NCBI GenBank assembly: GCA_017940085.1
Contig: JAGAZK010000078.1
Span: 1-13,750, forward strand
From: Campylobacter sp.
GTDB lineage: Bacteria; Campylobacterota; Campylobacteria; Campylobacterales; Campylobacteraceae
Direction of reading: 5' to 3'
DNA length: 13,750 bases
Every line of letters starts with the position of its first letter. Within the stretch, counting starts at the first letter, position 1. Under the pieces are notes generated by a model. That model was given only the letters and a program-made list of their open reading frames with translations. It searched no databases and was not told the DNA's origin. Below are positions 1-8,478 of this stretch, one piece after another. The translations under genes were made by a program, and so were the position numbers.

Positions 1-581
1 AATTTTCTAATTTGCTTAAAAATTTCTTCTTTTTGCAAAGCGGCATCTATTTGCAAATAATCGCAATTTAAATTTAATAATATTTTTTCCATAAATTCTT
101 GCACTTTTACGAGATATTTTATACCGCGATTTTCAATTTCATCGTTTGTGTTGCGATTTTTGAGCCTTTTTAAGATAAGATTTTCATCTGCTTTAAAAAA
201 TACAAATTTGTCTCCTAAATAATCATTTAAAGCAAATTTATTTAAATTTATAAGCTCATTTAAATCAAATTTATCGCTATTTGCAAGCGCATAAGATATT
301 CCTGAAATAAATCCACGATCGCTAATGACGATTTTATCTAAATTTGGCTGTATAATTTGAGCAAAATGTTCAGCCCTATCAGCTAAAAATAGCAAAATTT
401 CAGCTCTTTTGGAAATTTGTTCGTGTAAATTTCGCTCATTTAATAAAATATCTCTTAATTTCTCGCCTAAATTTGTCCCACCTGGCTCTTTTGTAATGAT
501 TAAATTTGGATTATCTTGTTTTAAAAGCTCGATTTGAGTGCTTTTGCCAACTCCGTCTATTCCTTCAAAATATACTAGCAA
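1..581 (-). CDS. tmk: Thymidylate kinase (dTMP kinase), 3' end cut by window edge
   Basis: Phosphorylates dTMP to dTDP in the cytoplasm for DNA synthesis. The reading frame is open from position 581 to the window edge (193 full codons). Residues 2-11 read LVYFEGIDGV and run into the P-loop GIDGVGKST. KEPGGT follows at about residue 35, then an arginine-rich DR motif (ADRAEHF) and SDRGFISGISYA, the usual order for bacterial Tmk. The family is normally about 190-215 residues, so little is missing. The start is a TTG at 581 because no ATG lies between the coaD stop (584-586) and the P-loop. AAAGGA at 588-593 sits seven bases upstream as a ribosome site, overlapping the coaD stop. It is the last visible gene of the murA-moeA-flgA-coaD-tmk run and is probably translationally coupled to coaD. 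Confidence 0.93.
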   Translation of the reverse strand, partial: MLVYFEGIDGVGKSTQIELLKQDNPNLIITKEPGGTNLGEKLRDILLNERNLHEQISKRAEILLFLADRAEHFAQIIQPNLDKIVISDRGFISGISYALANSDKFDLNELINLNKFALNDYLGDKFVFFKADENLILKRLKNRNTNDEIENRGIKYLVKVQEFMEKILLNLNCDYLQIDAALQKEEIFKQIRK

Positions 582-583
582 AT

Positions 584-1048
584 TTATTCCTTTATACTTC
601 GCAAAATACTGCTTGGGACTAATTTTGAAATATCTCCACCGTGTTTGAGAATAGATCTGACAATAGAGCTTGAAATAAAGGCATTTTTGAGACTTGGCAT
701 AAAATAAATCGTCTCAAGATCGTTCCATTGGGAAGCATTTGCATAACCCATTTGAAGCTCGTATTCAAAATCGCTCACAGCTCTAAGACCTCTAACTATC
801 GTATTCACGCCTTGTTCTTTAGCAAAATCAACTAAAAGATTATCAAATCCTACAACTCTCACGCCTTTTAAATTTGATAATGCATTTTGGGCTAAATTTA
901 TTCTCTTTTCAAGCGAAAAATACGGAGTTTTGCTCTCATTTAGAGCAATTGCTACTATAACTTCATCAAAAACTTTCAAAGCTCTTTCAATTACATCTAC
1001 ATGACCATTTGTAATGGGATCAAAAGTCCCTGGATAAATACATTTCAT
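584..1048 (-). CDS. coaD: Phosphopantetheine adenylyltransferase (CoA biosynthesis)
   Basis: Transfers AMP from ATP to 4'-phosphopantetheine, the penultimate step of coenzyme A synthesis, in the cytoplasm. The 154-residue product has the normal family length (about 155-165). Nucleotidyltransferase signatures are present: GTFDPITNGH at residues 7-16 (the T/HxGH motif), VRGLRAVSDFEYE near residues 86-98, and the C-terminal ISSSIVR motif at about 125-131. The ATG at 1048 is preceded by AAGGTAG, which overlaps the flgA stop codon (TAG, 1053-1055). The four-base gap to flgA suggests translational coupling. In C. jejuni, as I remember it, a ubiX gene lies between coaD and flgA; none is present here. 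Confidence 0.96.
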   Translation of the reverse strand: MKCIYPGTFDPITNGHVDVIERALKVFDEVIVAIALNESKTPYFSLEKRINLAQNALSNLKGVRVVGFDNLLVDFAKEQGVNTIVRGLRAVSDFEYELQMGYANASQWNDLETIYFMPSLKNAFISSSIVRSILKHGGDISKLVPSSILRSIKE

Positions 1049-1052
1049 AATT

Positions 1053-1685
1053 CTACCTTACTACTGCTTTGTCTTTTGAAATCAAAGTTGCTTTTATATT
1101 TTGGTTTTCTGTTTTAAAATTTATTGTATCGCCGATTTTGCCATTTTGTGTGGCTGTGGCTAAAATTTGAGCATTTAAACCGCCATCTTGGACGATCAAA
1201 ACTACTTGATCGCCTTTTAAGACATCATTTTTGATTTTGAATTGTCTTTGTTTTAAAATATCATCTTTTTTGATTTTAACTTTAGTAATGAGACCATATT
1301 GGAGCGACAAAATCATATCTGGGTCGTATTGCGAAATATCAACCATTTTAAAAAAATAATCATTTAAATTTAATTCATGATTTCTTGGAATCTCATTTTT
1401 GGCGACATAAACACCGATTTGTGCTTTTATATCAAAACGAATAAATATATTTTTGAGAGAATTTGTGTTTGTTTTGTAAATGGCTTTTATTGTGCCTTGA
1501 TTTTTGTTGATTTTTTGAATATCCACAGATTGGAGTTTGTATTCATTAAAACCGCTCGGCAAAGAATCTGGCTCATTTAAAATTAGACTTTGGATTTTAA
1601 TTGTAGGGATTTGTTTTTTGATTTGCTCTTTGGTAAGTTCGCCTAAATTTGCTCCAAAAAGCAAATTTACACTCAAAATAAACAA
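1053..1685 (-). CDS. flgA: FlgA, flagellar basal-body P-ring assembly chaperone
   Basis: FlgA is a periplasmic chaperone that helps FlgI assemble into the flagellar P ring. The C-terminal half carries a SAF-like domain: VAKNEIPRNHELNLNDY, then DDILKQRQFKIKNDVLKGDQVVLIVQDGG, and ends with KAVVR. Length and motif order fit the FlgA family. The frame stays open up to 1805, but everything upstream of 1691 is the tRNA-Gly gene read as protein, so I do not accept the long form. Just past the tRNA the frame reads ATT TTT TTG TTT ATT TTG, giving a hydrophobic start (FILSVNLLFGA) that acts as a signal peptide. TTG at 1685 is my choice. TTG at 1676, ATT at 1691, or the ATG inside the tRNA at 1730 (which would supply an n-region arginine) remain possible. 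No ribosome site is visible for the short forms. Identity is confident, the start is not. Confidence 0.85.
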   Translation of the reverse strand: MFILSVNLLFGANLGELTKEQIKKQIPTIKIQSLILNEPDSLPSGFNEYKLQSVDIQKINKNQGTIKAIYKTNTNSLKNIFIRFDIKAQIGVYVAKNEIPRNHELNLNDYFFKMVDISQYDPDMILSLQYGLITKVKIKKDDILKQRQFKIKNDVLKGDQVVLIVQDGGLNAQILATATQNGKIGDTINFKTENQNIKATLISKDKAVVR

Positions 1686-1690
1686 AAAAA

Positions 1691-1765
1691 TGGAGCGGGA
1701 AACGAGAGTCGAACTCGCGACATCGACCATGGCAAGGTCGCGCTCTACCACTGAGCTATTCCCGC
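1691..1765 (-). tRNA. tRNA-Gly (anticodon GCC)
   Basis: Read on the minus strand, a full cloverleaf can be folded by eye. The acceptor stem is GCGGGAA/TTCCCGC, the D arm is GCTC-AGTGGTA-GAGC, and the anticodon arm is CGACC-TTGCCAT-GGTCG with anticodon GCC. The T arm is GCGAG-TTCGACT-CTCGT, and the discriminator T is followed by an encoded CCA (1691-1693). It lies between moeA and flgA in the same direction. The flgA frame begins within a few bases of its 3' end, so processing of the tRNA would leave flgA mRNA nearly leaderless. Confidence 0.97.
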
Positions 1766-1783
1766 AACGAAAAAAGAGTGGGC

Positions 1784-1792
1784 ATTTTATCA
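1784..1792 (-). promoter_or_regulatory. Extended -10 promoter for tRNA-Gly
   Basis: On the minus strand this reads TG-A-TAAAAT, an extended -10 element about 18 bases upstream of the tRNA 5' end. Transcription would start near 1777. It lies just downstream of the moeA stop codon, so the tRNA, flgA, coaD and tmk may be transcribed separately from murA-moeA as well as by readthrough. No -35 box is obvious, as is usual in Campylobacter. Confidence 0.5.
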
Positions 1793-1801
1793 TTTTTGCT
1801 T

Positions 1802-2983
1802 TCATTTGTCAAATTCAAATACTTCGATTAGTGATCCGCTTTCAATCTCGCTCTCACCGATATTTGAGAGATAAAATGCACCTGAAATTGCAAGTGGATT
1901 AATCATAGCTGGACTATACTCGCCATTATTAAATACGATAAATTCTCCGTTTTTGAGTGTGCCAAGCACGATATTTGCACGAGTTGATTTAAATTTAATA
2001 CTTGATTTGAGTTCGCATTTTGTTTTATTTGGCAAACACTCATTAAAACCGCTCATTTTTTTTACCAAAGGCAAAACAGAAAAAAAGCACCCCACGAAGC
2101 AAGACATTGGATTCCCGGGCAAAATTGATACAAATTTGCCATCTTTTTCATAAAGCTTACTTGGGCCTGCTGGACGGAGATTTATTTTTGAGAAAATTTC
2201 TCTAAATCCAAGCTCTAATAAAATCTCTTGCATAAAATCGGCTTCGCCTTTACTCGCTCCGCCACTTGTAATAATCAAATCATAATCTTTGTGCGAATTT
2301 ATTTCACTTAAAATAGCGTTTTTTTCGTCTTTTATCGTGCCTTTATACTCACTATCAAAGCCATTTTGTGCCAAAAGTGCGACTATACCAAACGAATTTG
2401 CATTGTAAATTTCTCTCTCATCGCAATTTTCCCAAGGTTCTTTTAGCTCATTTCCAGTGCCAAATACAGCAATTTTTGGTTTGCAAAACACTTCTACAAA
2501 ACAAATACCTTGTGAAGCCAAAAGCATAATCTTAGCAGCGTCCAAAATATCGCCTTTTTTGAGAATAATATCACCAGTTTTAATCTCTTCGCCTTTTAGT
2601 TTTTTGCCATCTTTTGGGGTAATATTTGACGGAATAATCAAATTTCCATTATTATCTAGCGTGGATTCTTCTATTCTCAAAACACTATCGGCACCTTTTG
2701 GAAATATAGCTCCAGTCATTATTTTGTAGCACTCACCCTTGCTTATTTCATAATGATTTTTATCTCCAGCAAAAATTTCACCCTTTATTTTAAGGGCCAA
2801 ATCTTTATCATCATAACAAAAAGCATATCCATCAAGTGCTGAATTATCATAAGCAGGAAGGTCTTTTGTAGCTTTTATATCATTTGCCAAAACTCGTTTT
2901 AATGCTAAATTTAATCCTACAAATTCTGTTTTATGATTTAAATTTAGACCCAAAATACTCTCAAAAACTTCATTTACTAGCAT
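1802..2983 (-). CDS. moeA: Molybdopterin molybdotransferase MoeA
   Basis: Inserts molybdate into adenylylated molybdopterin to complete molybdenum cofactor, needed by enzymes such as formate dehydrogenase and nitrate reductase; cytoplasmic. The 393-residue length is normal. Visible signatures are the N-terminal substrate region ([14 protein letters not shown]), the [11 protein letters not shown] stretch, GTGNEL followed by EIYNANSF, the nucleotide-binding [11 protein letters not shown] motif, and NLRPAGPSK with [11 protein letters not shown]. The ATG at 2983 lies inside the last codons of murA (7-base overlap), so the two genes are translationally coupled. The stop is TGA at 1802-1804, followed by the tRNA-Gly promoter. 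The moeA-murA pair in this orientation also occurs in C. jejuni as I remember it. Confidence 0.95.
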   Translation of the reverse strand: MLVNEVFESILGLNLNHKTEFVGLNLALKRVLANDIKATKDLPAYDNSALDGYAFCYDDKDLALKIKGEIFAGDKNHYEISKGECYKIMTGAIFPKGADSVLRIEESTLDNNGNLIIPSNITPKDGKKLKGEEIKTGDIILKKGDILDAAKIMLLASQGICFVEVFCKPKIAVFGTGNELKEPWENCDEREIYNANSFGIVALLAQNGFDSEYKGTIKDEKNAILSEINSHKDYDLIITSGGASKGEADFMQEILLELGFREIFSKINLRPAGPSKLYEKDGKFVSILPGNPMSCFVGCFFSVLPLVKKMSGFNECLPNKTKCELKSSIKFKSTRANIVLGTLKNGEFIVFNNGEYSPAMINPLAISGAFYLSNIGESEIESGSLIEVFEFDK

Positions 2984-4242
2984 TGTTCGCTCAACCTTTT
3001 AATATTTGCACCCAAATTTGAAAGTTTGCCCTCAAGATTTTCATAACCACGATCTAGGTGATAAATTCTATGAATTTTGCTTCTTCCGCTTGCCACAAGA
3101 GCTGCTAAAACAAGAGCCGAACTAGCTCTAAGATCAGTCGCCATTACATCTGCTGCTTTTAATTCACCGCCAGTTATGGTGGCAAGATGTCCGTTTAATT
3201 TAATATCTGCTCCCATTCTAGATAGCTCACTTGCATGCATAAAACGATTTTCAAAAAGTCTCTCATCTATCGTGCTAACACCGTCTGCCACACAAGCTAA
3301 CGCCATAAATTGGGCTTGCATATCTGTAGGAAATCCCGGAAATTCAGTCGTAATAATATCGCAAGGACTTAGAATTTTTGGTGGCAAAACTTTGATAATA
3401 TCTTCACTAATCTCAAAATTTACTCCCATATCGCCGAGTTTGTCCAAAACTGCTTTTAAATGCTTAGGATTTGTGTTATGGACACTAATTACACTTCCAG
3501 TAATCGCACCTACACACAAATAAGTCCCGGCTTCGATTCTATCAGGGATTACGCTTATTTGTGGCATTTCAAGACATTCGCCGTCTGTGCCGACAATCTC
3601 AATCTCACTCGTGCCAATTCCACTTATTTCTACGCCACTATCCCTTAGTATTTCGCAAATTTGCACTACTTCTGGTTCTTTTGCGGCATTTATAATTTTT
3701 GTTTTGCCTTTGGCAAGAGCTGCTGCCATTACGATATTTTCTGTGCCTGTAACTGTGATTTTGTCAAAAATAATATCAGCTCCTTTTAGCCCGTTTGGAG
3801 CTGTGGCTACGACATAGCCTTCTTTTATCTCAATATCTGCTCCCATTTTTTCAAGTGCGTTTAAATGCAAATCTATAGGTCTAGCTCCTATCGCACAGCC
3901 TCCTGGCAAACTCACGGCACATTGTTTAAATCTAGCTAAAAGCGGACCCAAAACTAAAATACTCGCTCGCATTTTTCGCACTATGTCATAAGTAGCTTTT
4001 GTGGAGTTTATGTTTTGTGTGTTAATATCAAGAGTATGACCTTTGAAATTAGCGTCTGAGCCTAAATTTACAAGAAGTTTGATAAGAGTATGAATATCTG
4101 CAACATCTGGCAAATTTTGTATTTTGAGATCGTTTTTGGCTAAAATGCTTAAAGCAATTATCGGCAAAGCTGCGTTTTTAGCACCATTGATATACACACT
4201 ACCGCTTAAATTTTTCTCACCCTCTACTTCTAAATAATACAT
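2977..4242 (-). CDS. murA: UDP-N-acetylglucosamine 1-carboxyvinyltransferase MurA
   Basis: Catalyses the first committed step of peptidoglycan synthesis, adding enolpyruvate from PEP to UDP-GlcNAc in the cytoplasm. The 421-residue product matches the family length. Key residues are visible: NGAKNAALP with Lys22 and Asn23, the MRAS stretch around residue 92, and the loop [16 protein letters not shown] carrying Cys116, the residue alkylated by fosfomycin in sensitive enzymes. The conserved [16 protein letters not shown] stretch and the C-terminal [11 protein letters not shown] motif follow. AAAAGGT upstream of the ATG at 4242 serves as ribosome site. It is the first gene of the minus-strand run and faces a divergent lipoprotein gene. 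Confidence 0.97.
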   Translation of the reverse strand: MYYLEVEGEKNLSGSVYINGAKNAALPIIALSILAKNDLKIQNLPDVADIHTLIKLLVNLGSDANFKGHTLDINTQNINSTKATYDIVRKMRASILVLGPLLARFKQCAVSLPGGCAIGARPIDLHLNALEKMGADIEIKEGYVVATAPNGLKGADIIFDKITVTGTENIVMAAALAKGKTKIINAAKEPEVVQICEILRDSGVEISGIGTSEIEIVGTDGECLEMPQISVIPDRIEAGTYLCVGAITGSVISVHNTNPKHLKAVLDKLGDMGVNFEISEDIIKVLPPKILSPCDIITTEFPGFPTDMQAQFMALACVADGVSTIDERLFENRFMHASELSRMGADIKLNGHLATITGGELKAADVMATDLRASSALVLAALVASGRSKIHRIYHLDRGYENLEGKLSNLGANIKRLSEQC

Positions 4243-4271
4243 TTACGACCTTTTGGATTTAGTAAGGGTTG

Positions 4272-4277
4272 ATTATA
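4272..4277 (-). promoter_or_regulatory. -10 element for the murA-moeA operon
   Basis: A perfect TATAAT reads on the minus strand 30 bases upstream of the murA start, preceded by a T-rich stretch (ATTTTTG) in place of a -35 box. It lies in the 91-base divergent region between murA and the lipoprotein gene. Confidence 0.6.
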
Positions 4278-4307
4278 CAAAAATATTGCTTAGTTTTAAT
4301 ACAAACT

Positions 4308-4316
4308 TGATAAAAT
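4308..4316 (+). promoter_or_regulatory. Extended -10 promoter for the NlpC/P60 lipoprotein gene
   Basis: TG-A-TAAAAT on the plus strand, 17 bases before the ATG at 4334. Predicted transcription starts near 4323, which leaves a leader of about ten bases containing AAGG. It is the same nonamer as in front of tRNA-Gly. Confidence 0.5.
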
Positions 4317-4333
4317 ACACAAAAAGGTTATTT

Positions 4334-4939
4334 ATGAACTCTAAATTTACATTTGTTTTTGCTTGTTTTATGGTGGTTTCGACTGCTTTTTTTCATCAAG
4401 GTTGCTCAAACAAAGCCCCACAAACTCCGCAAAAAACCGCTTATAAAAAACAAAGCAATAAAGGCGATATTGAACTAGAAAGCTTTATCAATACTCGCTC
4501 AAAAGACTGCTCAGCCCTAATAAGTGCAATAAATGCGAAAAACAATCAAATTTATTTTAATCCTACGACTTTAAATAAATATTTTACGAGCAAAAGAAAA
4601 TCCCAAGCAATTTATAATTTGTTTCAAGCTCAAAATCGGCTCAAATCTAACTCTCCGCAAAAAGGCGATTTGGTGTTTTTTTCAAATACCACAAAAGAAA
4701 CTAAATTTAAAAAGACCCATGAAATCACGCATATTGGTGTAGTTTTGCAGATAATAGATAGCCAAAATTTGATCTTTTTGCACAATAGTGGCGGAAAAAA
4801 CATTCTTGGATATTTAAATTTATCTCGCAAAAACGACCATATAAAAGACGGCAAAATAATTAATTCGTATTTGATTTCAAAATGCAAAAGTGCATATTGC
4901 TTAGCTTCAAATAGATTTAGTGCATTTGGAGTAAAGTAA
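4334..4939 (+). CDS. NlpC/P60-like cell-wall hydrolase, probable lipoprotein
   Basis: A 201-residue protein, probably a periplasmic or membrane-tethered peptidoglycan peptidase of the NlpC/P60 (papain-like) superfamily. The N-terminus (Lys4, then a hydrophobic run to residue 20) ends in HQGC with Cys24, a lipobox that is atypical at -3 and -2. The catalytic set follows in normal NlpC/P60 order: DCSALI with Cys59, GDLVFF at about 111-116, HIGVV with His133, and a third polar residue likely in LHNSGG. The frame is open back to 4253, but ATG at 4334 has AAGG six bases upstream and gives a proper signal sequence, so I prefer it. Cj0859c, beside murA in C. jejuni, may be the equivalent (from memory). 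The real substrate is unknown. It converges with the RTX gene, with only 24 bases between stops. Confidence 0.75.
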   Translation: MNSKFTFVFACFMVVSTAFFHQGCSNKAPQTPQKTAYKKQSNKGDIELESFINTRSKDCSALISAINAKNNQIYFNPTTLNKYFTSKRKSQAIYNLFQAQNRLKSNSPQKGDLVFFSNTTKETKFKKTHEITHIGVVLQIIDSQNLIFLHNSGGKNILGYLNLSRKNDHIKDGKIINSYLISKCKSAYCLASNRFSAFGVK

Positions 4940-4963
4940 ATTCACCCATAAATCTAAGTGATT

Positions 4964-7900
4964 TTACCCATACACCTGCAAATTTGAATTATTTTGTATA
5001 TCACTAAATGAAAAGCCGTCAAATTCAGAATTGTTTTGAGTATTTAGAGCATAAAAATCTTGGATAATTTTATTGATTTGATCGCTTGTTAAAATACTTC
5101 CGTCTTCAAGAGAGAAGTTTTCAACTACATAATCGCCATTTCTAGTGCGACCTAAAAAATAATTTGTAATTGTGATTTGGTCTTGGTCTGAGTATTTGAT
5201 GATTAGATTGTTTCGATTTTGAGTAAATTTAATCTCATTTGCTTGAATATTTGAGCCAAATTTGATTGTATCATTGCCTTCAAACTCAGATATAGTGTCT
5301 AATCCATCGCCTTTGTTGAATATATAAATATCATCTCCTAAATGACCTCTAAGATTATCATTGCCTTTTCCACCAATTAAAATGTCATTGTTTTGGTATG
5401 AGCATATATTATCATCTCCGCTCTCACCATATAAAATATCTTGCCCAAATCCACCATAAACCCAGTCATTTCCAGCTCCAGCATAAATAATATCGCCTTG
5501 ATTTCCACTACTAAGTGTATTATCCAAATCATTGCCTGTGATTGTGTTGGTTTGGTCATAAAAGCCTTGAATTATTTTTTCTTGTGGATTTGAGAGAATT
5601 AGGTTTTTAATATCATTTAAATTTAATCTATCTCCGTTTGCAAAAATGAAATTTTCTATCACATTGATACTAAATTTATCATCTTTAATAGCATAGCTTA
5701 TACCAATACTATCATTTGGAGAGTTTTTAAATTTAATAAATAAACTAGTTGAGTTTTTGGAGATTAGAAGATCTTCTTTATTTATGCCTTGTCCAAATTG
5801 AAGCGTATCAAAGCCATTACTATCATAAATAGTATCTTTGCCATCTCCGAGATTAAATATATATGTGTCATTGCCATTATCACCACAAAGATTATCATTT
5901 CCAAGCCCACCGATTAAGATGTCATTTCCATTTCCAGCAAATACTCTATCATTGCCATCTTGAGTGTAAATGATATTGTCTCCACCATAACAATAAATCA
6001 AATCATCGCCTTTGTCGCTATATATCACATCTCCATATCCTGAGCTATAAATTGTATCATCTGTATCTGTGGCTATTAAAAGGCTAGATTTGTTTGCTTT
6101 TATGGTGTTTGATTTGCTAATAATTAATTCAGCGATATTTTTGTTGTTTGTGATAATATCAATAAACAAATCTTTGTGTGCTTGTAAGATTTCATCGCTT
6201 ATAGATTTTAAATAATTTATTATTTGCCCATTTTCTTTGGCTAAATTTGCAAATTGGCTTAAAGTTGTCATCAAACTGCTTAGAGTGCTTTTATCTTTAT
6301 ATAAATCAATAAATTCAGCCAAATCAATAAAAGCTTTTTGTGGATTGGTTGCGTTTATTTCATTAAATTTATTTATCACAGCTTCGTAGTTTAGATTAAA
6401 TTTAAAACTTGCATTGCCATTTTCGTCTAAATTTTCAGAAATATCAAGCGAGATTAAATTTAGATATTCTTTTAATCTTGTTTGAGTTAAAAGAGATTTA
6501 TAAATATAATTTGATATTTCATCGTAGGTGGAATTTGTTTGATTGATAATGCTATCTAAATCAGCTTGTGAAGTGATGAAAAACTCAGTATTTGTGCGAC
6601 CTGTGAAAGAATTTATTATGGCAAGTTTATCTTTTATATTATCAAATTTGCTTTGCATTTCATTTGTGATTGAAAAGCTTTGATAAGCATTGTATTGATT
6701 TGGAGTTAAGCGAGTAATTCTGCCGCTTTCGCTATTAGTTTCAGTGGCTTTTGAGAGTGTGAAATCTATACTGAAATTTTGGTTAGTTTCAGCCCAGCTT
6801 GATATAATCTCGCTAAGCAAATTTATTTGTTCTTGTTTGGTTGTGGCGACTGAGTAAGTTTCAAGTAAATTTGCGAGTTCTTCGTTTATAGCTGCTGCTA
6901 TTCTTAAATCTCTTAAAAATCCTGTGCCTTTGACATTTGCTCTTGCAAGGTCAGTTTGGGTTAGATTTATTTCATCGCTAAATTTGCGATTTATCGTATC
7001 GACATTGAAATTTAAATCAGCGATTAAATTTGAAGTGCCGTCAAATTTTGTATAGCTTGATTGTGAGATTTGTGTGTTGCCGTTGCCGAGATTTATATTT
7101 GAATTTGTAGCGTTTAAATTTAAGCTTTCAATGCCAAGTTCGCTTAGAGATTTTAATTCGTTTTCTTGTGAAATTCCGTCTGAATTTAAATCTTGCCAGA
7201 TTTTTAAATTTGAAAATTCTGTGTCGTTTATGTCGATAATTCCGTCATTGTTAGTGTCAAAACTAGAAAGTGCGTTAAAGCCGTCAGTGGCTAAATTTCC
7301 GTCAAATTTAGGTGTGAAATTTCCAAATAATTCGCTTCCATTATCAATTAAGCCGTTTGAATTTCTATCAAATACTAAAATTCCGTCATTTGGAGATACC
7401 CAAGCCGAACGGAAAGCCACTCCGTCGCAGTCGTGATCAAAATATACAGAACCGTCTTTATCTGCAATCAAAGAAATCGCTCCGTCTCCATCTAAATCAA
7501 GTGCGATTGGGTCGTAAAGCTGAGCGATAATATCTTTTATCCATTGTGGAGTGATGAAGTCTAAAAAGTCATTCGCAATATCGCCAAGTAAATTACCCCA
7601 AGCACTGAAATAATCTAGTGTATCATCAAAAATTTGCGAAAGCGGAGTATTCGAATAATAATCCAAAACATCATCATAATTTCCATAGAAATCTAAAACT
7701 TGGTCTGATATTCCAGCGGTTTTTTCGTTTAAATCAGATAGTGTTGCGTCTATATCCCAATTGTTGCGGTCAAGATAATTTATAATACCTATTATAGGTG
7801 CAGCAAAAAGTGCGAATGGAGTTGCACCAGCTAAAAGATACGCACCGGCACCAGCGACAGTAACTGCGTCTTGGATTACATCAAAAATATCATTTTTTGT

Positions 7901-8083
7901 TAGCGTATTATTTGAACCCTTATCTATCAAATTTGCCATACTACCAGTTATGCCAATTGGACTAGCTAATATTTGATAAATTGGTTTGCCTAGCCTACCT
8001 GCGTTTGCACCGGGAATAAAAAATGATCCAGCTTGAATAATATTTGATATAGTTTCAAGTCTGTCTGTTTGATTATTATTCAT
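4964..8083 (-). CDS. RTX protein with EF-hand-like module and two calcium-binding nonapeptide blocks
   Basis: A 1039-residue protein of the RTX class, expected to be exported and to fold when it binds calcium outside the cell. Residues 1-175 have no Sec signal but a Gly/Ala-rich hydrophobic stretch (about 73-103). Residues 177-316 are an Asp-rich EF-hand-like module (LDLDGDG, DHDCDG, FDRNSNGLIDNGSELFG, DTNNDGIID, WQDLNSDGIS) common in RTX proteins. A mostly helical region covers about 330-670 (NVKGTGFLRDLR, then INEELANLL). RTX block 1 lies at about 674-757 (GNGNDILIGGLGND) with a hemolysin-associated beta region, and block 2 at about 850-940 (GAGNDWVYGGFGQD) with a second such region. The ATG has an excellent AAGGAG site that starts immediately after the stop of the 111-aa gene. 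Toxin, adhesin and effector roles are all possible. No type I exporter genes are in the window. Confidence 0.85.
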   Translation of the reverse strand: MNNNQTDRLETISNIIQAGSFFIPGANAGRLGKPIYQILASPIGITGSMANLIDKGSNNTLTKNDIFDVIQDAVTVAGAGAYLLAGATPFALFAAPIIGIINYLDRNNWDIDATLSDLNEKTAGISDQVLDFYGNYDDVLDYYSNTPLSQIFDDTLDYFSAWGNLLGDIANDFLDFITPQWIKDIIAQLYDPIALDLDGDGAISLIADKDGSVYFDHDCDGVAFRSAWVSPNDGILVFDRNSNGLIDNGSELFGNFTPKFDGNLATDGFNALSSFDTNNDGIIDINDTEFSNLKIWQDLNSDGISQENELKSLSELGIESLNLNATNSNINLGNGNTQISQSSYTKFDGTSNLIADLNFNVDTINRKFSDEINLTQTDLARANVKGTGFLRDLRIAAAINEELANLLETYSVATTKQEQINLLSEIISSWAETNQNFSIDFTLSKATETNSESGRITRLTPNQYNAYQSFSITNEMQSKFDNIKDKLAIINSFTGRTNTEFFITSQADLDSIINQTNSTYDEISNYIYKSLLTQTRLKEYLNLISLDISENLDENGNASFKFNLNYEAVINKFNEINATNPQKAFIDLAEFIDLYKDKSTLSSLMTTLSQFANLAKENGQIINYLKSISDEILQAHKDLFIDIITNNKNIAELIISKSNTIKANKSSLLIATDTDDTIYSSGYGDVIYSDKGDDLIYCYGGDNIIYTQDGNDRVFAGNGNDILIGGLGNDNLCGDNGNDTYIFNLGDGKDTIYDSNGFDTLQFGQGINKEDLLISKNSTSLFIKFKNSPNDSIGISYAIKDDKFSINVIENFIFANGDRLNLNDIKNLILSNPQEKIIQGFYDQTNTITGNDLDNTLSSGNQGDIIYAGAGNDWVYGGFGQDILYGESGDDNICSYQNNDILIGGKGNDNLRGHLGDDIYIFNKGDGLDTISEFEGNDTIKFGSNIQANEIKFTQNRNNLIIKYSDQDQITITNYFLGRTRNGDYVVENFSLEDGSILTSDQINKIIQDFYALNTQNNSEFDGFSFSDIQNNSNLQVYG
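7137..7555 (-). repeat. EF-hand-like module DNA, copy A (in the 1039-aa RTX gene)
   Basis: This 419-bp stretch is repeated at 8537-8955, exactly 1400 bp away, with the same offset at every anchor I checked. Examples are 7137-7168 against 8537-8568 (32 bp identical), 7311-7320 against 8711-8720, and 7503-7555 against 8903-8955 (53 bp identical). No net insertion or deletion separates the copies. The most conserved end encodes ITPQWIKDIIAQLYDPIALD. Confidence 0.9.
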
Positions 8084-8093
8084 AATCTACTCC

Positions 8094-8429
8094 TTAAAAT
8101 AAAATTTTTATCAATTTTCCAATACAAAATAAAACAATTCCAATAAACATAATAAAATGCGGAATTGCAATGCTATAATAGATTATAAATTCAAAAAAAT
8201 TATAGATTTTGTGAGCATTTTTTGGTTCTTTAAATTTTAGTTTTCTTGGTTCATTATTGTTAAGCGAATTGCATTGTAAAATGTGTTTTGGATTTAAAAA
8301 CCACTCTGCATAATTTATATTATTTTCTTTCATATAATTTTCACCGATACCATACACAGAGGTTCCTATCGCTATCAAAATAAAACCGATAAAAAATAAA
8401 ATCAAACCTATATTTATTATAATTTCCAA
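8094..8429 (-). CDS. Small two-helix membrane protein; candidate partner or immunity protein of the RTX gene
   Basis: I do not recognise this 111-residue protein. It has two hydrophobic helices, at about residues 4-26 (INIGLILFFIGFILIAIG) and 82-108 (IIYYSIAIPHFIMFIGIVLF). A basic, polar loop between them contains one cysteine, and a short basic tail follows. The start is TTG at 8429 with AAGGG about 11 bases upstream; ATG codons further in would delete the first helix. Its TAA stop touches the AAGGAG ribosome site of the RTX gene ten bases away, so the two are probably translationally coupled. Its position directly ahead of a large secreted-type protein invites an immunity or export-helper role, but nothing in the sequence proves one. 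Base composition is very AT-rich, as in the rest of this cluster. Confidence 0.65.
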   Translation of the reverse strand: MEIIINIGLILFFIGFILIAIGTSVYGIGENYMKENNINYAEWFLNPKHILQCNSLNNNEPRKLKFKEPKNAHKIYNFFEFIIYYSIAIPHFIMFIGIVLFCIGKLIKILF

Positions 8430-8478
8430 AATACTAACCCTTAAAAATTTTTACAAATTTAAATTTACTATTACAAAT

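Noticed and set aside
1686..1805. N-terminal extension of FlgA to 250 residues
   Set aside because: Residues encoded by 1691-1765 are the tRNA-Gly gene in translation, and the region has no ribosome site for the ATG at 1805.
3077..3817. Plus-strand ORFs opposite murA
   Set aside because: They are antisense to a complete, well-conserved murA, with no ribosome sites and no recognisable protein.
4940..4963. AAATC-TAAGT-GATTT stem between the two convergent stops as a terminator
   Set aside because: It is only five A/T-dominated pairs with no clear T-run, too weak to call.
5280..6065. Regular short repeats that might suggest a CRISPR or tandem DNA repeat
   Set aside because: The periodicity is the RTX nonapeptide code within an intact reading frame; repeats are degenerate at DNA level and there are no spacers.
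7074..7436. 120-codon plus-strand ORF opposite the EF-hand module, with a similar one at 8573-8836
   Set aside because: The two resemble each other only because the coding modules on the other strand are duplicated. Each is the antisense shadow of Asp/Asn-rich repeats.
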